Shown here: in pieces, positions 29,555 to 39,400 of the stretch | Layout: each line of letters starts with the position of its first letter | How positions within the stretch are numbered: the stretch's first letter is position 1 | Program-made: the position numbers and the translations under genes | NCBI RefSeq assembly: GCF_019740355.2 | Contig: NZ_CP091819.1 | Location: forward strand, 1,860,001 to 1,924,000 | Direction of reading: 5' to 3' | Origin: Paracrocinitomix mangrovi | Lineage (GTDB): Bacteria; Bacteroidota; Bacteroidia; Flavobacteriales_D; Crocinitomicaceae | Length of the DNA: 64,000 nt | Notes under the pieces: model-generated | Databases searched by the model: none | What the model was told of the DNA's origin: nothing | What the model saw: the letters and a program-made list of their open reading frames with translations, nothing else

Positions 29555-29923
29555 AAAACAAACCTATAAGCCGGGTTCTGTAATTATTCGCCAAGGCGGA
29601 TAATGCTTGTCATTTATCTAGTCACGCAATCACTCACGTGATCCATCTATCTACCCTCCGAGATCGGCCGAGTAAGCCTCAAACCCCGGTTTACATGATA
29701 TTTCAGCTCATGAGGTTTACCCTGCTACTAATGTCACCATCAGTACGGTGAGCTCTTACCTCACCTTTTCACCCTTACCACAACAAGTATGGCGGTATTT
29801 TTTCTGCGGCACTATCTGTAGCTAAAACGTCGCCATTTTAACTCCTTCCAGTTAGGAAGCATGACACTCTATGCTGCCCGGACTTTCCTCACACATAAGC
29901 GCGCGACAAGCCGGTTTGTTTTT
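29555..29923 (-). ncRNA. rnpB: RNase P RNA (bacterial class A)
   Basis: Catalytic RNA that matures tRNA 5' ends. On the minus strand the 5' part reads AACAAACCGGCTTGTCGCGC, then GAGGAAAGTCCGGGCAGC (P4/CRI region), and the 3' part ends with CAGAACCCGGCTTATAGG followed by GTTTGTTTTT. The two ends pair (ACAAACC with GGTTTGT) as helix P1. The length of about 369 bases is normal. A run of T after P1 may end transcription. Confidence 0.95.
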
Positions 29924-29929
29924 ATTTAC

Positions 29930-29964
29930 TTTAAGTACGACTCCTGATCTGGAATCGTTGCAAA
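29930..29964 (-). promoter_or_regulatory. Putative rnpB promoter
   Basis: On the minus strand TTTG (29964-29961) is followed after 23 bases by TACTTAAA (29937-29930), close to the Bacteroidota TTTG / TAnnTTTG pair. A start about seven bases downstream coincides with the P1-defined 5' end of RNase P RNA. Confidence 0.45.
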
Positions 29965-29980
29965 TTTACGACAAGAACAA

Positions 29981-31060
29981 TTATTGAACAACTAATTTAC
30001 TGGTAGAAACAGTATTTTGCTGATCAACTTTAATTAGATAAATTCCTTTATCCCAATTAGTTGTGTTTATTTTTAATTGATTTGAAGTGGGTACAACATT
30101 ATAAATCATACTTCCTTTTGCATCAAATATTTCAATTTTCTCAGCCACATTGTCTGTACTAATAGTTACAAACTCTGCTGTAGGATTTGGATATACACTG
30201 AAATTAATAGCATTTTCCTGTACTGAAGCAAAATCCCTCTTTTTATCCTTGAATTTAACTTCCGTTATAGTCTCTGTTCCTGCAATATCGGTTGTAGTGA
30301 TAGAAAAAATTGGAATTTTCTGACCATTGGTAAACCAATGATATTCTACTCTATCCGGAGTTGGTAAAGCATAAGTTCCGCCTAAAAACCCAACATAAAT
30401 AGAATCTTGAGAAGTTAAATGAGATCTAACTCTTAAGGCATCAAAAGAACCAAAAGGAGTAATAACTGTACCCCATCCATCTACATTTGAATTTCTGATT
30501 TGATATCTGGTATAAATTGCATCAAAAGCCGGATTCAAATCCACTTCAATATATGAAGGAGATGTCCAGGCATCACTATAATTCATTGGAAGTTCATATT
30601 GGATGTCAATTGTATCTGCCGGTCCCGGGATTCCTTGTCCTTGAATATAAAATCCAATTCCGGTATTTTTTACTTGATTACTTAATACAGCTGTAAATTG
30701 AACTGGACTTTCAATTCCAATTCCAAATTGCCCTAATTGAGACAAGCCACCTCCAAACCATGGAGTATAATAGTCAGACTCATGCTCTGGATAAAACCAA
30801 GCATTGTTAAATACTGCTTGATACAAAGCTGCTGAACCTGCTACAGAATGAAAAGTATCAATTGTTTGTGTAGGAATATTAATGGTAGAAAAATCCCAAA
30901 CAACGTCTGCTCCTGTTGTTACAAAATCTAAAGAAGTTTCATCTGAAGTACTCACCATTACTGTGTCATTAGCAGCAGCAAAATCAGCACTAGTAATAGT
31001 AATTTGGGCATAACTCATTCCTGAAATCAGCAATGCAGTACAAAGTAAAATTTTATTCAT
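29981..31060 (-). CDS. Secreted protein with T9SS type A sorting domain
   Basis: 359 residues. Signal peptide MNKILLCTALLISGMSYAQ, a beta-rich body I do not recognise, and a type A T9SS signal from about residue 290 (FSVYPNPTAEFVTIS to WDKGIYLIKVDQQ). It follows the lipoprotein gene by nine bases and is the last gene of a sigma / anti-sigma-barrel / lipoprotein / cargo string, so it may be an output or ligand of that regulatory module. Confidence 0.82.
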   Translation of the reverse strand: MNKILLCTALLISGMSYAQITITSADFAAANDTVMVSTSDETSLDFVTTGADVVWDFSTINIPTQTIDTFHSVAGSAALYQAVFNNAWFYPEHESDYYTPWFGGGLSQLGQFGIGIESPVQFTAVLSNQVKNTGIGFYIQGQGIPGPADTIDIQYELPMNYSDAWTSPSYIEVDLNPAFDAIYTRYQIRNSNVDGWGTVITPFGSFDALRVRSHLTSQDSIYVGFLGGTYALPTPDRVEYHWFTNGQKIPIFSITTTDIAGTETITEVKFKDKKRDFASVQENAINFSVYPNPTAEFVTISTDNVAEKIEIFDAKGSMIYNVVPTSNQLKINTTNWDKGIYLIKVDQQNTVSTSKLVVQ

Positions 31061-31069
31061 GGTTTTAGT

Positions 31070-32131
31070 TTATTGCAGTCCAACATTAAATGTCCCTGAC
31101 ATTGAACTCAAAGATAGTGTTTCTGTTTCACCTTCTGTCGCTAATAATGCGTCAAAATAGAAATCAAAAACAACCCTTGTTGGAGTTCCTGCATTTGAAG
31201 AAATATATTCAATATCGCTTACGTTAAAGTTACCATTGTAAATATTCCATGGAGTATTTTCAGATTTAAATTCAACTCCGTCTTTAACTACAGTAACTTT
31301 TACTTTTCCATAATTGGATTGATTGTTTGTTCCACCTGAACACTGATTTAGTTTCATTTGCCAATCAAAGACAAAATCAATAATTCTAATCAATGAAGTA
31401 CTAGAGGATTCATTCATGTACTCATCTCTTATGACGTGCTCAACTTTGTGAATTCCGATTGGCATTGTAGTGATAGTTTGAAACCCACTTCCTATATAAT
31501 TTCCATCAACATACCAATCGTGTGTGTACTCATTCAAATTAGCCGTAAGCACCACTGAATCTTGTAAGGCAGATGCAGTAAAATCTGAATTCAATGAATT
31601 ATTGTGATATCCATAATTTACAGGAACAGTAATTGTATTTTGACCTACGTCCGTAAACTTAAATGATACATCATAAATCCCGTACTCATCAAATTCCAAC
31701 TGATTAGCTTGTTCAAAAACGCCCTGCTGATTTTGAATCATTAAAAAGTTTCCTTGCGTTAAATTTCCTCCAAATGATGGAGCAAGGCAGCCTTCTTGCT
31801 GAAGCATATAACTGATGTTTCCGTTATTCATCAGATTAATACCATTGCTAGATTTGAGTTGTTCTGGTTGAGTAAATTCAATTTTAAGCAATAAATCATC
31901 ATTAACAGATATCAACTGTCCATAATAAGTTTTGATACCATTTTCAACGTTTACTCCTTGCGAAATATGTATCCCTTCCTGATCAACATTCATTTCTACA
32001 AAATTACCGTCAATATTTCCTTTGATGGAATAGTATGGTGGTGATGCAGGTGGCAAATCAGGTAATGGCTCTTTTTTACAAGCAACTAGCCCTAACACAA
32101 TTCCTAATATGTACAATTTACCTTTACCCAT
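31070..32131 (-). CDS. Lipoprotein of the sigma/barrel operon
   Basis: 353 residues. Lipobox GLVAC with acylated Cys18, then a Pro-rich spacer (PLPDLPPASPP) and a beta-rich body with a PKD-like stretch in the middle (ANLNEYTHDWYVDGNYIG). I recognise no enzyme family. Its start shares a base with the stop of the barrel-anti-sigma gene. Position and lipidation make it a candidate outer-membrane partner of the barrel. Confidence 0.72.
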   Translation of the reverse strand: MGKGKLYILGIVLGLVACKKEPLPDLPPASPPYYSIKGNIDGNFVEMNVDQEGIHISQGVNVENGIKTYYGQLISVNDDLLLKIEFTQPEQLKSSNGINLMNNGNISYMLQQEGCLAPSFGGNLTQGNFLMIQNQQGVFEQANQLEFDEYGIYDVSFKFTDVGQNTITVPVNYGYHNNSLNSDFTASALQDSVVLTANLNEYTHDWYVDGNYIGSGFQTITTMPIGIHKVEHVIRDEYMNESSSTSLIRIIDFVFDWQMKLNQCSGGTNNQSNYGKVKVTVVKDGVEFKSENTPWNIYNGNFNVSDIEYISSNAGTPTRVVFDFYFDALLATEGETETLSLSSMSGTFNVGLQ

Positions 32132-33702
32132 TATTTCTTCACTGTAAACAAGTTATATTTTACACCCATCATCAAACTGATATCTCTATCTGCCAGTTTG
32201 TTCAGCATAATACTGTTTACTGTTTTATCAAATACTCCAATACTAGTGTTGGCTTGCAACGTAAATCTATTTGATATTTCATATTCATATCCAACACCCA
32301 ATTTCATATCCCAGTTATTTAAACCATCTCTAACACCCCAGTTATTATTAATTGTATTAATCTTTCCTGTTGGTTCATTCACATAAGACATATTAGATTT
32401 TACTGCAGTTAAATATTCAACTCCTGCTCCAAAGCTCAATTTGTGATAAGGCGCAATTCTTACACCCACAGTTAGATTAAGATTAGTAAACACCATATCT
32501 TTCAACTGCCATTGTCTCCAATACTTATGTGTTCCGTAAGCATCTGAAACAGTTTGTCTTTGAACGGTTCCTAAAGCATTTTGACGAACATGATACACCA
32601 TCAAATTACCACCAAAATCAACATCAGGTAATACTTTACTATGAGAAACAGTATACTCAATTCCGGCTCCATTTCTCATGGTTGGCATATAACTAAAATC
32701 TCCCCATTTATTTCCTATACCTGATCTGGCAAAAGCCGATACACTGTGTCTCCACATTGGTTTTTTAGGCACAAGTTCGATTTCAGGAATTGGTCTTGCG
32801 TAACCCAATTGTAAAATTTGTGTCTTTGCTCCCGGCACAGCATGAATAGTTGTGTTTTGACTTTCATTTTTAGACAAGTCTTCTGCTCTATTTTCAATTC
32901 CTAAAGCAAAATTCACCTCTGAAGGATTTACACTACCTTCAACAGCACCTGTAGCAGACACATCAACAACAGTTGAATTATCAATTACTGTTTGATGAGC
33001 ATAGTCCTCATTGCTTAAGGTTGAATTATTCAACTGATTTGCCATATCATTAGCATTCAAATCACCCAGATTCACCATATCCTTAGACTCTAAGGTGATT
33101 TGACCTAATTTTTGAGGAGAATCCACTTTATTTGAAGCATGCATAGCATTTACTTCAGATAAAGGAGTAGTAGTGAATTGTCCTCCAAACGACAACAATA
33201 GCAAGATAGCTGCAACCGCAGACCATCTTGTAAAGAATATTTTTCTATCAGATTTATCCAGTAACTTCTTAGCTTCTTGCCAGTATGCGCTATCATACTC
33301 GTAATGCAAACCTTCATCTTGTAAGGCAACATCTGCATCTGACCAATACTCAGGAAGATAATCAACTACTGTAGCAGCAGCAGCTTCATTAAAAGCATCA
33401 TCCATCAATAAGTCACCTTCTTTCTTCATGAAATCTTCAAAGAAAGAAGCATTGTAATCAGCCGTTTGGTTGGCAGAAGCATCTACAAAAGCACTGTCCA
33501 TAAACATATCATCAATGCCTTCTGTTTGACTAAAATCAGGAATAGCCACTGCATTATTTGCAGCAGCTCTGAATGCGTCATCCAGATTAGCATCATCCAG
33601 TTTAGCTTTAGCTTCATCCCAAAACGAAGGATTGTAAGAAACTTCAAATTCCTCACTCATTCGCTTGAAAGCATCATCCATATGTTTATTTTCCTCAGCC
33701 AT
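32131..33702 (-). CDS. Dual-membrane-spanning anti-sigma factor (Dma-like): cytoplasmic repeats, TM helix, outer-membrane barrel
   Basis: 523 residues with no N-terminal signal peptide. Residues 1-150 carry regular repeats: MDDAF or variants at residues 8, 40, 68 and 100, and Y-x-x-x-[FW]-[FW] motifs at 23, 83, 115 and 136. A transmembrane helix lies at about 160-174. Residues 175-300 look disordered. From about 300 to the end are alternating beta strands of outer-membrane barrel type (SFGAGVEYLTAVKSN, DMKLGVGYEYEI, LMMGVKYNLF). It overlaps the sigma gene upstream by eight bases. This matches dual-membrane-spanning anti-sigma factors (Dma) described in Bacteroides. Anti-sigma activity is inferred from position and architecture. 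Confidence 0.78.
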   Translation of the reverse strand: MAEENKHMDDAFKRMSEEFEVSYNPSFWDEAKAKLDDANLDDAFRAAANNAVAIPDFSQTEGIDDMFMDSAFVDASANQTADYNASFFEDFMKKEGDLLMDDAFNEAAAATVVDYLPEYWSDADVALQDEGLHYEYDSAYWQEAKKLLDKSDRKIFFTRWSAVAAILLLLSFGGQFTTTPLSEVNAMHASNKVDSPQKLGQITLESKDMVNLGDLNANDMANQLNNSTLSNEDYAHQTVIDNSTVVDVSATGAVEGSVNPSEVNFALGIENRAEDLSKNESQNTTIHAVPGAKTQILQLGYARPIPEIELVPKKPMWRHSVSAFARSGIGNKWGDFSYMPTMRNGAGIEYTVSHSKVLPDVDFGGNLMVYHVRQNALGTVQRQTVSDAYGTHKYWRQWQLKDMVFTNLNLTVGVRIAPYHKLSFGAGVEYLTAVKSNMSYVNEPTGKINTINNNWGVRDGLNNWDMKLGVGYEYEISNRFTLQANTSIGVFDKTVNSIMLNKLADRDISLMMGVKYNLFTVKK

Positions 33703-34279
33703 TCTCGTAGCCCCAAAGCTCTGTATTTTCTGATTTATTCAATTTAACAACCATTTCACGTAACAACTTTCTCGCATTAGATAAATGCCATTTAGATGTT
33801 CCGTCTGAGATATCAAGCATATCTCCAATTTCTTTATGTGAGTATCCGTCAATCACGTATAGGTTAAACACTTTTCTGGATACATCCGGCAACCTTTTAA
33901 GTAATCCCATTAAAATATCCATCTCCAGTTTTGACCATACACCGTTATCAACACTCAAACCATGTATCTCCAATTCGCGATCAGTTTCTTTTTGATCAAC
34001 CAATTGCATGTAATTTTTATTTTTTCTGAATTCGTCTATGATGGTGTTCATCATAATTCTTCGCACCCAAGCTTCAAAAGGAGTTCCTTCTTTAAGCTTG
34101 TCTAGATTTTTACAGATTTTAACGAATCCCAGATTCAAAACATTTCGAGCGTCTTCCTCGTTCTTGTGATAACGCATACACGTGGGCATCAACTTAACGT
34201 AGGCCCATTCATATAGCTTCTCTTGCGAACGGCGGTCGTTTTTTCTACAACCTTCTATGACTTTTTGCTCGTCAAACAT
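33695..34279 (-). CDS. ECF-type RNA polymerase sigma factor
   Basis: 194 residues. Region 2 contains ACMRYHKNEEDARNVLNLGFVKICKNL-type sequence (about 35-60) and FEAWVRRIMMNTIIDEFRKNK (about 68-88). Region 4 is LPDVSRKVFNLYVIDGYSHKEI followed by DISDGTSKWHLSNARKLL. The stop codon lies inside the barrel-anti-sigma gene that follows, a typical coupled pair. A terminator-like hairpin sits in its leader. Confidence 0.93.
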   Translation of the reverse strand: MFDEQKVIEGCRKNDRRSQEKLYEWAYVKLMPTCMRYHKNEEDARNVLNLGFVKICKNLDKLKEGTPFEAWVRRIMMNTIIDEFRKNKNYMQLVDQKETDRELEIHGLSVDNGVWSKLEMDILMGLLKRLPDVSRKVFNLYVIDGYSHKEIGDMLDISDGTSKWHLSNARKLLREMVVKLNKSENTELWGYENG

Positions 34280-34301
34280 TTGTTTCTTTTTCTGAAAAAA
34301 T

Positions 34302-34333
34302 GACCGACCCTATAATACAGAGAAGGGTCGGTC
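34302..34333 (-). promoter_or_regulatory. Terminator-like hairpin in the leader of the ECF sigma gene
   Basis: GACCGACCCT (34302-34311) and AGGGTCGGTC (34324-34333) form a perfect 10-bp stem with a 12-base loop. On the minus strand it is followed directly by ATTTTTTCAG, a U-tract, then the sigma start codon 22 bases after the stem. No minus-strand gene lies upstream, so it is best read as an attenuator in the leader rather than a normal gene terminator. Confidence 0.65.
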
Positions 34334-34452
34334 TGAATAAGTAGTTTTATTCACTTTATCACAGTAAACCCAAAAAACCATGATAAACATTTTTCATACA
34401 TAATAACGAGAATAGTTAACTTAGGGTTGGAAAAAAATCAATTTTTTTAAAA

Positions 34453-34938
34453 ATGTTGCATTTGTATTTGTTGAGACATGGAAAAGCTGCTAACCCGGCT
34501 AGTTATGATGTGGATTATGACCGTCCTTTAAATAAGAAAGGAATTGCCCAAATTAATCAAATTGGATTCCGCTTAAAACAGGATAATTTAATTCCTCACC
34601 AAATCATCAGTTCATCTGCAAAAAGAACAGAAGAAACCACAGCCACTGTAAATCATTACTTAGAAATCGGAGACATCACTTTTTTAAAAGAACTCTACCT
34701 TGCTAAGGACGAAGTGATTTTACACCACCTGGTTAAAAATGCCGAGAAAAAAGAGATTTTATATGTGGGACACAACTTTGGAATCTCAAATATAGCTTCA
34801 TACTTCTCAGGCGAAACAATTAGCATGTCCACCGGAATGCTGGTTCATTTTACGTTTGAAGTTGACAAGTGGGAGCACGTTGGTAAAGATTCAGGAATAG
34901 TAAAAGACATTTATATACCAGACGTATTTATTCCATAG
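34453..34938 (+). CDS. SixA-like histidine phosphatase
   Basis: 161-residue member of the histidine phosphatase (RHG) superfamily. [10 protein letters not shown] (4-13) carries the catalytic [15 protein letters not shown] the conserved Arg, and [12 protein letters not shown] the second His. In E. coli, SixA dephosphorylates phosphohistidine of HPt or PTS proteins. No HPt partner lies nearby, so the substrate is unknown. Its TAG overlaps the GTG start of ruvC. Confidence 0.85.
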   Translation: MLHLYLLRHGKAANPASYDVDYDRPLNKKGIAQINQIGFRLKQDNLIPHQIISSSAKRTEETTATVNHYLEIGDITFLKELYLAKDEVILHHLVKNAEKKEILYVGHNFGISNIASYFSGETISMSTGMLVHFTFEVDKWEHVGKDSGIVKDIYIPDVFIP

Positions 34939-35501
34939 TGAAAAAGACGGATAAAATCATATTAGGAATTGATCCTGGAACTGTAGTTATGGGTTATGGT
35001 CTAATCCACGTAAAGGGAAAGGAGATGGTAATGTTAAACTATGGCATTTTACAACTAAGTAAATTAAAAACACAACCTGAAAAGCTGAAAAGAATTTTTG
35101 ATCGAGTAGATCAATTAATTGCTGAATATAAGCCTGATGAGATGGCAATTGAAGCTCCGTTTTTTGGAAAAAATGTTCAATCCATGTTAAAATTGGGGAG
35201 AGCACAAGGTGTAGCCATAGCTGCAGCATTGAATAGAAATATTCCTATTGAAGAATACACACCAAAAAAAATCAAACAGTCAATTACCGGATCCGGAAAC
35301 GCAAGTAAAGAACAAGTAGCCCATATGCTTCAAAGATTACTTGGGTTAAAGGAAATACCAAAATATTTGGATGCAACGGACGGTTTAGCCGCAGCGGTTT
35401 GCCACCATTTTCAAGGAGGTATTGGAGAAAATAATAAAAGTAAATCAGGTAGCTGGAAAGGATTTTTATCGGATAATCCTCAAAGGCTTAAAAACAACTA
35501 A
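34938..35501 (+). CDS. ruvC: Holliday junction endonuclease RuvC
   Basis: Resolves Holliday junctions in homologous recombination. 187 residues with the RNase H-fold acidic residues: [25 protein letters not shown], and the C-terminal [15 protein letters not shown]. The start GTG overlaps the stop of the SixA-like gene by one base. Its TAA overlaps the TAG of the convergent HIT gene in CTAA. ruvA and ruvB are not in the window. Confidence 0.95.
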   Translation: MKKTDKIILGIDPGTVVMGYGLIHVKGKEMVMLNYGILQLSKLKTQPEKLKRIFDRVDQLIAEYKPDEMAIEAPFFGKNVQSMLKLGRAQGVAIAAALNRNIPIEEYTPKKIKQSITGSGNASKEQVAHMLQRLLGLKEIPKYLDATDGLAAAVCHHFQGGIGENNKSKSGSWKGFLSDNPQRLKNN

Positions 35502-35887
35502 GCATTTCTCAATTTCTGAGCAATCTCAGCCAATTCATCTTGTGACAGATTCAGTTTTTCACTTCTGAAATTCATGTCTTTCTCTGCATTTATAGGAATT
35601 AGATGTATATGCGCATGCGGAACTTCTAATCCAATCACAGTCATCCCCACTCTATTACATGGAAAGGTTTTTTTAATCTTACCTGCTATTCCTTTAGCAA
35701 AGATTATCATTTCACTTAACAGTTCATCCTCTACATCAAAAATGTAGTCAACCTCTTTTTTAGGAACTACAAGGGTATGGCCTTTTTGAAGTGGAGAAAT
35801 ATCCAAAAAAGCATAGAACTTATCGTTTTCTGCCACTTTGTGTGAAGGTATTTCCCCATTTATTATTTTGGTAAAAATGCTTGACAT
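35498..35887 (-). CDS. HIT-family (Hint-like) nucleotide hydrolase
   Basis: 129 residues with the histidine triad HAHIHLIP (His91, His93, His95) and the N-terminal CxxC-free form [16 protein letters not shown]. Hint-type enzymes hydrolyse AMP-lysine or AMP phosphoramidates. The start codon shares a base with the greA stop, so it is read in the greA transcript. Confidence 0.93.
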   Translation of the reverse strand: MSSIFTKIINGEIPSHKVAENDKFYAFLDISPLQKGHTLVVPKKEVDYIFDVEDELLSEMIIFAKGIAGKIKKTFPCNRVGMTVIGLEVPHAHIHLIPINAEKDMNFRSEKLNLSQDELAEIAQKLRNA

Positions 35888-36360
35888 TATCTAGCAATTT
35901 CTAAAATTTCAAACTCCATTTCTCCATTAGGCACTTTAATTTTGGCTAGATCACCAACTTTTTTACCTAATAATCCTTTTCCGATAGGAGAGTCTACTGA
36001 GATTTTCTTTTGCTTCAAATCTGCTTCGTTTTCTGCCACTAGAGTGTACTGAATTTCCATTCCATTTTGGACATTTTTAATGGTCACTTTTGACAAAATC
36101 AAAACTTTTGAATTATCCAATTGAGATTCATCAATAATACGTGCGTTAGCAACTATATTTTCTAATTGAGCAATTTTAGCTTCTAATAATCCTTGAGCTT
36201 CTTTTGCTGCATCATATTCTGCATTTTCTGAAAGATCACCTTTGTCACGTGCATCTGCAATTTGCTGCGATATATGAGGACGCTCAACCGATTTCATGTG
36301 GTTAAGTTCATCCTTCAATTTCTGCAATCCTTCTTCAGTATAATATCTAATTTCTGACAT
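35887..36360 (-). CDS. greA: Transcription elongation factor GreA
   Basis: Rescues backtracked RNA polymerase by stimulating transcript cleavage. From the ATG giving MSEIRYYTEEGLQKLKDELN the product is 157 residues, the normal length. A 34-residue extension is in frame but contains the promoter box and the leader hairpin, so it is not used. GDLSENAEYDAAKE carries the acidic tip residues. The C-terminal domain contains PIGKGLLGKKVGD. Followed without a gap by the HIT gene. Confidence 0.95.
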   Translation of the reverse strand: MSEIRYYTEEGLQKLKDELNHMKSVERPHISQQIADARDKGDLSENAEYDAAKEAQGLLEAKIAQLENIVANARIIDESQLDNSKVLILSKVTIKNVQNGMEIQYTLVAENEADLKQKKISVDSPIGKGLLGKKVGDLAKIKVPNGEMEFEILEIAR

Positions 36361-36375
36361 ATTATAAGGTAATTT

Positions 36376-36416
36376 AAAAAAGAACAAGAGCTTCCGACTA
36401 TCTCGGAAACCCTTGT
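36376..36416 (-). promoter_or_regulatory. Attenuator-like hairpin in the greA leader
   Basis: On the minus strand ACAAGGG-TTTCCGA-GATAG-TCGGAA-GCT-CTTGT forms a stem (TTCCGA/TCGGAA plus ACAAG/CTTGT with a small internal loop) followed by TTCTTTTTTAA, then the greA ATG about 15 bases on. It has the form of an intrinsic terminator placed before the coding region. E. coli greA also has a leader that produces terminated transcripts. Confidence 0.6.
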
Positions 36417-36422
36417 ATAAAA

Positions 36423-36455
36423 CAAATGTATGAAAAATATTTAAACTACCATCAA
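36423..36455 (-). promoter_or_regulatory. Putative greA promoter
   Basis: TACATTTG (36430-36423, minus) fits TAnnTTTG, with a TTG about 22 bases upstream near the expected -33 position. A transcript starting just downstream would include the attenuator-like hairpin. Confidence 0.5.
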
Positions 36456-36487
36456 GTGGCACATTTCAAGTGATTTATCTTTATAAT

Positions 36488-39400
36488 TTACAGATTATCA
36501 AGGTCTGGTGTGCGCAATGCTCCATACCATTTTAAAATACGTTCTTCATATGAAACATCACCATTATCAGCAGTAATTGGAAGTTTTACATGAATCAGGT
36601 ATAATCCACCTGCAATTGGAACACCCGCATGATTCTTTAAATTCCAGTCAAGTGAAGTGATTGGGTCATCTTTTTCAAATGATCTAATCAAAGCACCCTG
36701 CATGTTAAAGATTGTTACTGTACATCTCTCCGGCAAATTGGTAATTTTAACTCTGTTATCAATTTTAGATGTCTCGTACTCACTGTATCCATAGTAAGGA
36801 TTAGGAACCACATTTATGTTATCTAAAACAGACAATAACCTGTCATCCTTAATCTTCTCAGTTGGATTATCAATTGAGAACTGATACATAGGTCTTCCTG
36901 TATTTTCACCATTTACCAATCTATCTTCATAAGGTTTATTAATTCTTAATTTAATCTCAACATCTGTTTCTAATAAGGTGGCATTTTGAATCAGCATAGG
37001 TTCCATTACCCAAAAGCAAGATTTCCAAGCCTTGTAAAAATTATTAGCCCAATCAGCAGGTGGATGATTCAAGTCAAATTTATCCGCAAGCCAAGCTCCT
37101 TCATCATACGAAGGACATTCACTTCCATCAACATTTTCACCAAACACATAGATATAATGCATTCCTCCAAACAAAGGGTTTCCTGTTTGATCAGCAAATC
37201 TTGAAGTTGGATTCCAGATCATGTCATTTCCATTTTCACCTCCTAACCAAGAGTTTTCTGCAAAACACATATTTAGTCTTTTACCCGTATTGACGTCTAC
37301 TGCATAACCTGGAAACCATCCCATACCGGTTCCAGTTCCATCAGGCTTACCAAACTTATCCACAGATGAATCTCTTCTCATATGTAATATATCATCTCCA
37401 TGTTCTGTTTGAGCTTCATTGTCATTGATTTCAATAACAGGACATCTGGTCCAATAATCTTTATTACTTGTAAAAACGATATCCACATCATGCAACACTG
37501 GAAAGCAAGACTTGGTTAATGAAACTGTTCCGAGAGATGAAAACCAACTTTCTAGCGGTTTAAATGTAGACGGATCATCCCCAGGGAATCCAAAAGGCAT
37601 TCCGTAAACTCCTGTTCCTACTCTATTAAAAGGCGCTACAATTCCATCAAGTAATTTTTCATATTCCTGATCAACATCCAATGGATAATCATTGTATTTG
37701 CATTCATTATAAATCCATGTGGTTGGATCACAAGCTGGCAATGTGTCTCCAAGTTCACTCGTTGATCCAGATCTAATCCAATTGGTTGGATAAAATTGAT
37801 CGTCATCAGACACTCCTCCTAACCATGCTTTTGATGAATCTTGATATGTCATAGTAGCATCAATGGGTGAAGTGTACTTGTAGGTACAATTTCCATTACC
37901 TTGATAAAATTGTTGATTAATGGTCACAGAAATTCCCCAATCTAAAATCAATTCCTCGTTTTTAACTCCCACTGAAAATTTAGAATTAAATGTGTCGATT
38001 TGAATTTGACCGTTTTCATCTTCGTATTCTCTGGTTAACGACCATTCTTCATCATTAATATCAGTGTTTACAGTACCAAATTTCAAGGTATAATTCCCAC
38101 CTGCAAGGTTCAATGGATCTATTACCTTAATATCCACAGGGCCTGAACCCGGTTTGTATTTAGGATGTACGTTTGGAGATGACCAGTTAAGCACATTGTT
38201 ATCCCTGTAAAGTGAGTCCAAATCAGTAAAAGTTCCACCATTTCCAATTCCTTCAATTTGTACTATAGCAGGTTGATAACCATATGAAGTGGTAAAAAGC
38301 GTTCCATCTGCTTCGGGTGTTGGATCATGAGGAATACCAGTAACAGACTCAATTCCACCACCGGTTGCAGATAATCTGGAACGCAAATAAGGCTTTTTTT
38401 GTCCGAATAAAGAATCAGGTTCAGTTGGGACATAGTTCATAAAATTATTATGTGCATATGCTACAGCCAGGAAGTAGTACTTTTTATGATTAACCAAATT
38501 TCTTGCGCCTGTAGCAAATTGATCTTCTGTAATATGAAATGAATGTCTAATCCCAGCATCTTCACCATCAACCATTACCTGAGGAATAGTGATCCCTAAC
38601 TGTTCATTGTACTCATAGTTAACAAGTTTTGAAACTCCATTTTCAACATCACATTGGGCAACTAATCTTGCTTTTTGAATATCATCAATATCAGATACAG
38701 ATGCTTCCGGTCCAATCATTTGAAATATTTGATAACCTTCAAATCTGAAAGTGTCATCATAAAAGATTCCTTGATCTTTTAATGAATCCGGAGTTTGGAT
38801 GTAGATTACATCTTCTGAGAACCAATTTTGTTCATCTTCACCAGGTTGTAAGAACAATATTAGCTCATTTTCCATTTCTTGTATTGTAAGAGTTGGAGCT
38901 CTTGGAGGCTCAACTAATTCAAAACAATTGTCAAATAAGGCTTGTGCTTTTGAATCTGCTTCCTTCATTGTTCTCACGGAAGCTTCTAGATCTGTTTCCT
39001 GCGTATTTCTACCATAAACCACTCCAACAGTAATATTATTAACTGCTCCAGGTTCTAACGTAAATGGACCCGCAGATTGTAAAAACCTTCTATCTCCCGG
39101 AGGGTTTCCTTCAGTCACTTCTGACCAGTTTGATTGCCCCGTTGGAACTCCCAAAGTTCCCCAATTGTATGGATCAGATTCTCCAGGAAAACAATAATTT
39201 GTAGGAATTGATCCACTTGCTCCATTACCACCAAAAGTAAATGGATCGTTATTCAGCCAAAGACCTTTTAAATACTGATAGTAATCTGTAGCATCATCAG
39301 GATCTCCTTGAACTGCTCCTGCCCCACCAGTAAAATATACAAACTTTGACATTCCTAATCTTTCATTATCTACAGTTCCGTCTCCATAGCCAATTCCCAA

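Noticed and set aside
36361-36462. Extended N-terminus of GreA
   Set aside because: The region holds the promoter box and the leader hairpin, and GreA proteins begin at the shorter start.
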